Shown in pieces: positions 4,327 to 6,629 of a DNA stretch of 6,629 nucleotides. This DNA comes from an uncultured Eubacteriales bacterium (GTDB lineage Bacteria > Bacillota > Clostridia > Christensenellales > Christensenellaceae), in NCBI GenBank assembly GCA_900554725.1, contig USII01000061.1, positions 1-6,629 of the forward strand, read 5' to 3'. The translations under genes and the position numbers were made by a program. The notes below the pieces were generated by a model, which was not told where the DNA came from, did not search any database, and was given only the letters and a program-made list of their open reading frames with translations. Every line of letters starts with the position of its first letter. The first letter of the stretch is position 1.

Positions 4327-6479
4327 TGCGCATTCTTTTGGCAAAACATGCGGGCTTTTGTTTTGGTGTACAGCGCGCTGTGAAAAAGGCGCTGGAGCTT
4401 GCCCGGGAAGGGAAACAGCTCGTAAGCTTGGGAGATCTGATTCACAACCAGCGGTTTGTGGATTATCTGCGGGAAAAGGGCATTTCCTCCGTGGAGCGTG
4501 TGGAGGATGTCCCCAAAGGGGCCTGCGTGCTGATACGCTCGCATGGCGTTCCTCCGGTGCTTTATCAAAAACTGAAAGATCGCGGCCTGCAATATGTGGA
4601 TTTAACCTGTCCTTTTGTGGCGCGCATCCATAAAAAAGTCAGCCAAGAGCAGCGGAACTATGAGAGCATCCTGATTGTGGGAAAATCGGAACATCCGGAA
4701 GTGGTGGGCATCAAAGGCTGGGCGGGGCCGGGCGCGCGGGTAGTGGGAAGTGTGCAGGAAGCCCAGGAGTTGCCCGCGCTGCAAAGCGCGCTGGTGGTTG
4801 CGCAGACGACGATCACTCATGCTCTCCTGGAAGAAGTTTACGCACAAATTCAAAAGAAGGCGCAAAAATCTGTTCTATTTGACAGCATCTGTGAGACGAC
4901 GCTGGAACGGCAGAGGGAAACCGCGCAGCTGGCGGGAATCTCAGATGCTGTTGTGGTGATTGGGGATAAAAAAAGCTCCAATACGCGAAAGCTTTTCGAG
5001 ATCGCCAGAAAATATTGTAAAAATACCTTTTATGTGGAGTCTGCAGGCGAAATCACTCTTGAAAATTTCCAAAATTGTGATATAATTAGCCTTGTCGCCG
5101 GTGCATCTGTACCGGATTGGATCATTGAGGAGGTAAGAACACGGATGAGTGAACTGGAAAAAGCTCAGGCAACTGAAGAGGTTGTCGCTGCCCAGGAAGC
5201 GGAGGTAGCAAATCAGGATGTGGCAGCAGAGCAGGCGGAGCCTGCTGTTGAGGAGGTAGCTGTACCGCAGGCGCAGGCTGAAGAAGATGAGGACGATTTT
5301 GCTTCCCAGCTGGAGAAGACCTTTGTAAAGGTAAGAAGAGGCCAGTTTGTGAAGGGGACAATCGTTCAAGTCACGGAAGACGAAATCTGTGTCAATATTG
5401 GCTATAAATCCGATGGTTTGATCAAAAAAGAGGATCTGGCGCTCTCGGAAGATATCCCGCTTACAGAGGCGTACCACCCGGGAGATGAAATCGAGGCGGA
5501 AATCATCACTCTCAACGATGGAGAGGGCAATGTGCGCCTGTCCAGAAGAAAGATTGAGAGCCAGCTGAGATGGAAAGAGCTCATTGAGAACCTGGATGAG
5601 GATAAGTTCTATGATGTGACGGTCACAAAAGTCATCAAGGGCGGCGTGCTGACAAAGCTGGAGGGGTATGATGCGTTTATCCCGGCTTCCCAGCTCTCCC
5701 TCAAATATGTGGAGGATCTTTCCATATTTGTCGGGCAGACGCTTCCTGTCAAGATTATTGATATCGATAAGCGCCAGAAGCGCTTTGTTCTCTCGAATAA
5801 GGCGGCGCTTCAGCAGCAGCTTGAAGAGCATGAGCGTGCCATTTTCGAGAGCTTTGAAAAGGGTTCTGCTGTGCGCGGCGTCGTAAAACGCCTGACAGAT
5901 TTTGGCGCTTTTGTCGATGTAGGCGGTGTGGATGGCCTGCTCCATATCACGGATATCAGCTGGGTGCGCATCAAGCATCCCAAGGATGTCCTCAAAGAGG
6001 GTCAGGAGATCGATGTAAAGATTCTGAATGTCGATCCGGAAAAGAAGAAAATCTCTCTTGGCTATAAGCAGCTTCAGCCCAAGCCTTGGGATCTCGTTCC
6101 CGAAAAATACCATGTGGGTGATATTATCGAGGGCAAGGTTGTGCGCATTGCACCTTTCGGCGCCTTTGTGGAGCTGGAGCCCACGGTGGACGGCCTGATC
6201 CATATTTCCCAGGTGACAAACCGCCGCATTGAGAAAGTTGAGGATGTGCTTTCCCTTGGGCAGACGGTTAAGGCCAAAATTCTGGAAGTCAATGCGGAAA
6301 AGCGCAGAATCAGCCTTTCCATGCGCGCACTGATCGAAACACCGCGGCAGGATGAAGAGGGCGAGGAGAAGCCTGCCAAGCATGCAAAGCGAGAGCGGGA
6401 AGATTCCTATACACTTCCCCCTGTGGAGGAGGCAACAACCTCCCTTGCCGATTTGTTCAAGCAGGCAGAAGAAGAGTAA
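4326..6479 (+). CDS. ispH-rpsA: Fusion protein: HMBPP reductase IspH joined to ribosomal protein S1 (four S1 domains)
   Basis: The 717-residue product joins two proteins. Residues 1 to about 272 are IspH, the last MEP-pathway enzyme, a 4Fe-4S reductase turning HMBPP into IPP and DMAPP. Cluster cysteines are C12 (GFCFGV), C95 (DLTCPF) and C189 (DSICETT); substrate residues include H40, H73 (RSHGVPP), H123 and catalytic E125 (EHPEVVG), SSN (217-219) and S261 (GASVPDW). Residues 274-330 are an Ala/Glu/Val/Gln-rich acidic linker. Four S1 RNA-binding domains follow at about 336-407, 423-491, 510-581 and 595-667, the last two with DFGAFV and PFGAFVEL cores. A charged tail ends in SLADLFKQ. S1 helps mRNA bind the 30S subunit. 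This fusion is known in Clostridia, so it is not an assembly error by itself. The start is TAATG-coupled to plsC, with AGGTG at 4313-4317. An internal start at 5145 may also release S1 alone. Confidence 0.96.
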   Translation: MRILLAKHAGFCFGVQRAVKKALELAREGKQLVSLGDLIHNQRFVDYLREKGISSVERVEDVPKGACVLIRSHGVPPVLYQKLKDRGLQYVDLTCPFVARIHKKVSQEQRNYESILIVGKSEHPEVVGIKGWAGPGARVVGSVQEAQELPALQSALVVAQTTITHALLEEVYAQIQKKAQKSVLFDSICETTLERQRETAQLAGISDAVVVIGDKKSSNTRKLFEIARKYCKNTFYVESAGEITLENFQNCDIISLVAGASVPDWIIEEVRTRMSELEKAQATEEVVAAQEAEVANQDVAAEQAEPAVEEVAVPQAQAEEDEDDFASQLEKTFVKVRRGQFVKGTIVQVTEDEICVNIGYKSDGLIKKEDLALSEDIPLTEAYHPGDEIEAEIITLNDGEGNVRLSRRKIESQLRWKELIENLDEDKFYDVTVTKVIKGGVLTKLEGYDAFIPASQLSLKYVEDLSIFVGQTLPVKIIDIDKRQKRFVLSNKAALQQQLEEHERAIFESFEKGSAVRGVVKRLTDFGAFVDVGGVDGLLHITDISWVRIKHPKDVLKEGQEIDVKILNVDPEKKKISLGYKQLQPKPWDLVPEKYHVGDIIEGKVVRIAPFGAFVELEPTVDGLIHISQVTNRRIEKVEDVLSLGQTVKAKILEVNAEKRRISLSMRALIETPRQDEEGEEKPAKHAKREREDSYTLPPVEEATTSLADLFKQAEEE
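5059..5086 (+). promoter_or_regulatory. Candidate sigma-A promoter inside ispH, upstream of the S1 part
   Basis: TTGAAA at 5059-5064 and TATAAT at 5081-5086 are separated by 16 bases, and TG at 5078-5079 forms an extended -10 element. The match is five of six bases at -35 and six of six at -10. It lies in a distinctly AT-rich patch within otherwise GC-leaning coding sequence. A transcript would start near 5093, leaving a leader of about 52 bases before the ATG at 5145. The bases also encode ordinary IspH residues (TLENFQNCDIIS), so chance cannot be excluded. Prediction only. Confidence 0.5.
5098..5115 (+). other. Small hairpin in the predicted S1 leader
   Basis: CCGGTGC (5098-5104) can pair with GTACCGG (5109-5115) over seven pairs, one of them a G-T wobble, around a four-base loop ATCT. 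It would lie a few bases from the predicted transcript start and 12 bases before the internal AGGAGGT. It could stabilise the 5' end or take part in S1 autoregulation, but it also encodes IspH residues and may be accidental. Confidence 0.3.
5128..5134 (+). promoter_or_regulatory. Internal ribosome-binding site before the S1 ATG
   Basis: AGGAGGT is a full match to the anti-Shine-Dalgarno core, ten bases before the in-frame ATG at 5145. It is stronger than the AGGTG in front of the ispH start. It is formed by the codons for Glu-Glu-Val, residues common at IspH C-termini, so protein constraint explains part of it. The same heptamer recurs at 5251-5257 without a suitable start. Confidence 0.5.
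5145..6479 (+). CDS. rpsA: Candidate separately translated ribosomal protein S1, nested in the fusion gene
   Basis: Starting at the in-frame ATG at 5145 (Met274 of the fusion) gives a 444-residue protein beginning MSELEKAQ. It contains the acidic linker and all four S1 domains but none of IspH. The start falls just after the IspH C-terminal signature (GASVPDWIIEEV), where a separate rpsA gene would be expected to begin. It is preceded by AGGAGGT and, further up, by a near-consensus promoter. Cells need far more S1 than IspH, so a separate source of S1 would make sense; that is inference. It would end at the same stop and terminator. The alternative is that only the fusion is made, or that it is cleaved after translation. 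Confidence 0.42.
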   Translation: MSELEKAQATEEVVAAQEAEVANQDVAAEQAEPAVEEVAVPQAQAEEDEDDFASQLEKTFVKVRRGQFVKGTIVQVTEDEICVNIGYKSDGLIKKEDLALSEDIPLTEAYHPGDEIEAEIITLNDGEGNVRLSRRKIESQLRWKELIENLDEDKFYDVTVTKVIKGGVLTKLEGYDAFIPASQLSLKYVEDLSIFVGQTLPVKIIDIDKRQKRFVLSNKAALQQQLEEHERAIFESFEKGSAVRGVVKRLTDFGAFVDVGGVDGLLHITDISWVRIKHPKDVLKEGQEIDVKILNVDPEKKKISLGYKQLQPKPWDLVPEKYHVGDIIEGKVVRIAPFGAFVELEPTVDGLIHISQVTNRRIEKVEDVLSLGQTVKAKILEVNAEKRRISLSMRALIETPRQDEEGEEKPAKHAKREREDSYTLPPVEEATTSLADLFKQAEEE

Positions 6480-6482
6480 AAT

Positions 6483-6515
6483 AAAAAAAGAAGCTGCATA
6501 GCAGCTTCTTTTTTT
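6483..6515 (+). terminator. Rho-independent terminator at the operon end
   Basis: GAAGCTGC (6490-6497) and GCAGCTTC (6501-6508) form a perfect eight-pair stem around the loop ATA, followed by seven T. Seven A precede the stem, so pairing can extend to 15 pairs and the structure could also stop transcription from the opposite strand. It begins three bases after the ispH-rpsA stop. The following 64 bases (6516-6579) hold no supported gene. Confidence 0.95.
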
Positions 6516-6579
6516 ATGCTCTTTGGCGCATTTGGGCAGATATGGGGGAAAATGCTCTGGGCGAAGCGCAGAACTGAGG

Positions 6580-6629
6580 CTGTCTCTTATACACATCTGA
6601 CGCTGCCGACGAGCGATCTAGTGTAGATC
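6580..6629. other. Nextera/Illumina adapter contamination, not genomic
   Basis: Bases 6580-6598 are the 19-base Tn5 mosaic end (CTGTCTCTTATACACATCT). Bases 6599-6612 (GACGCTGCCGACGA) are the complement of the Nextera Read-1 adapter tail. Bases 6613-6620 (GCGATCTA) fall in the index position and are the complement of TAGATCGC, which I recall as the i5 index 501. Bases 6621-6629 (GTGTAGATC) match the start of the complement of the P5 sequence. The order is exactly that of a read running off a library insert. Read on the minus strand it yields the peptide MCIRDS, a known mark of such contamination in protein databases. True sequence ends at about 6579. Confidence 0.97.

Noticed and set aside
5251..5257. 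Second AGGAGGT in the IspH-S1 linker.
   Set aside because: No ATG, GTG or TTG lies at suitable spacing in frame, and it again encodes Glu-Glu-Val. It is a caution for the 5128-5134 site, which does have an ATG and a promoter-like sequence.
6516..6579. Possible start of a downstream gene (ATG at 6516 or 6552).
   Set aside because: The first ATG abuts the terminator T-run and the second leaves only about nine genomic codons before the adapter. Nothing can be supported.
4941..6596. Long minus-strand frame of 551 codons opposite ispH-rpsA.
   Set aside because: Its start lies in the adapter (MCIRDS), it runs through the terminator and mirrors a secure coding gene. No recognisable domain is present; it is a codon-bias shadow.

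Overview
The window is a compact, single-strand housekeeping operon from a bacterium that is most likely a member of the Clostridia (Bacillota). Three things point there: the fused IspH-ribosomal protein S1 gene, the cmk-plsC-ispH/rpsA gene order, and a divergent Kae1/TsaD-like gene sitting between nusB and folD. Base composition is moderate by eye, with GC-leaning codons. I would not name a genus from this sequence.

Layout, all on the + strand: the 3' part of nusB (cut by the window start), a Kae1/TsaD-like paralogue of unknown function, folD, ispA, cmk, plsC, and a fused ispH-rpsA. A strong intrinsic terminator follows at 6483-6515. Genes overlap by 1-19 bases or are separated by at most 19 bases, so they are probably co-transcribed and translationally coupled. 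No stretch over 300 bases lacks a gene. The true promoter of the operon is outside the window.

The genes mix RNA-related functions (NusB, S1), one-carbon metabolism (FolD), isoprenoid synthesis (IspH makes IPP/DMAPP, IspA condenses them to FPP), phospholipid synthesis (PlsC) and CMP recycling (Cmk). Cmk links the last two, because both the MEP pathway (at IspF) and phospholipid head-group transfer release CMP.

The most interesting signal is inside the fusion gene. At the IspH/S1 boundary there is a near-consensus sigma-A promoter (TTGAAA, 16 bases, TATAAT with an extended -10 TG), then a small hairpin, then AGGAGGT and an in-frame ATG at 5145. Together these could produce a free 444-residue S1 in addition to the 717-residue fusion. 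This is a prediction from sequence alone.

The last 50 bases (6580-6629) are not genomic. They match the Nextera transposon end, Read-1 adapter, an 8-base index and the start of the P5 sequence, so genuine sequence ends near 6579. I saw no mobile element, CRISPR array, tRNA, rRNA or defence system.
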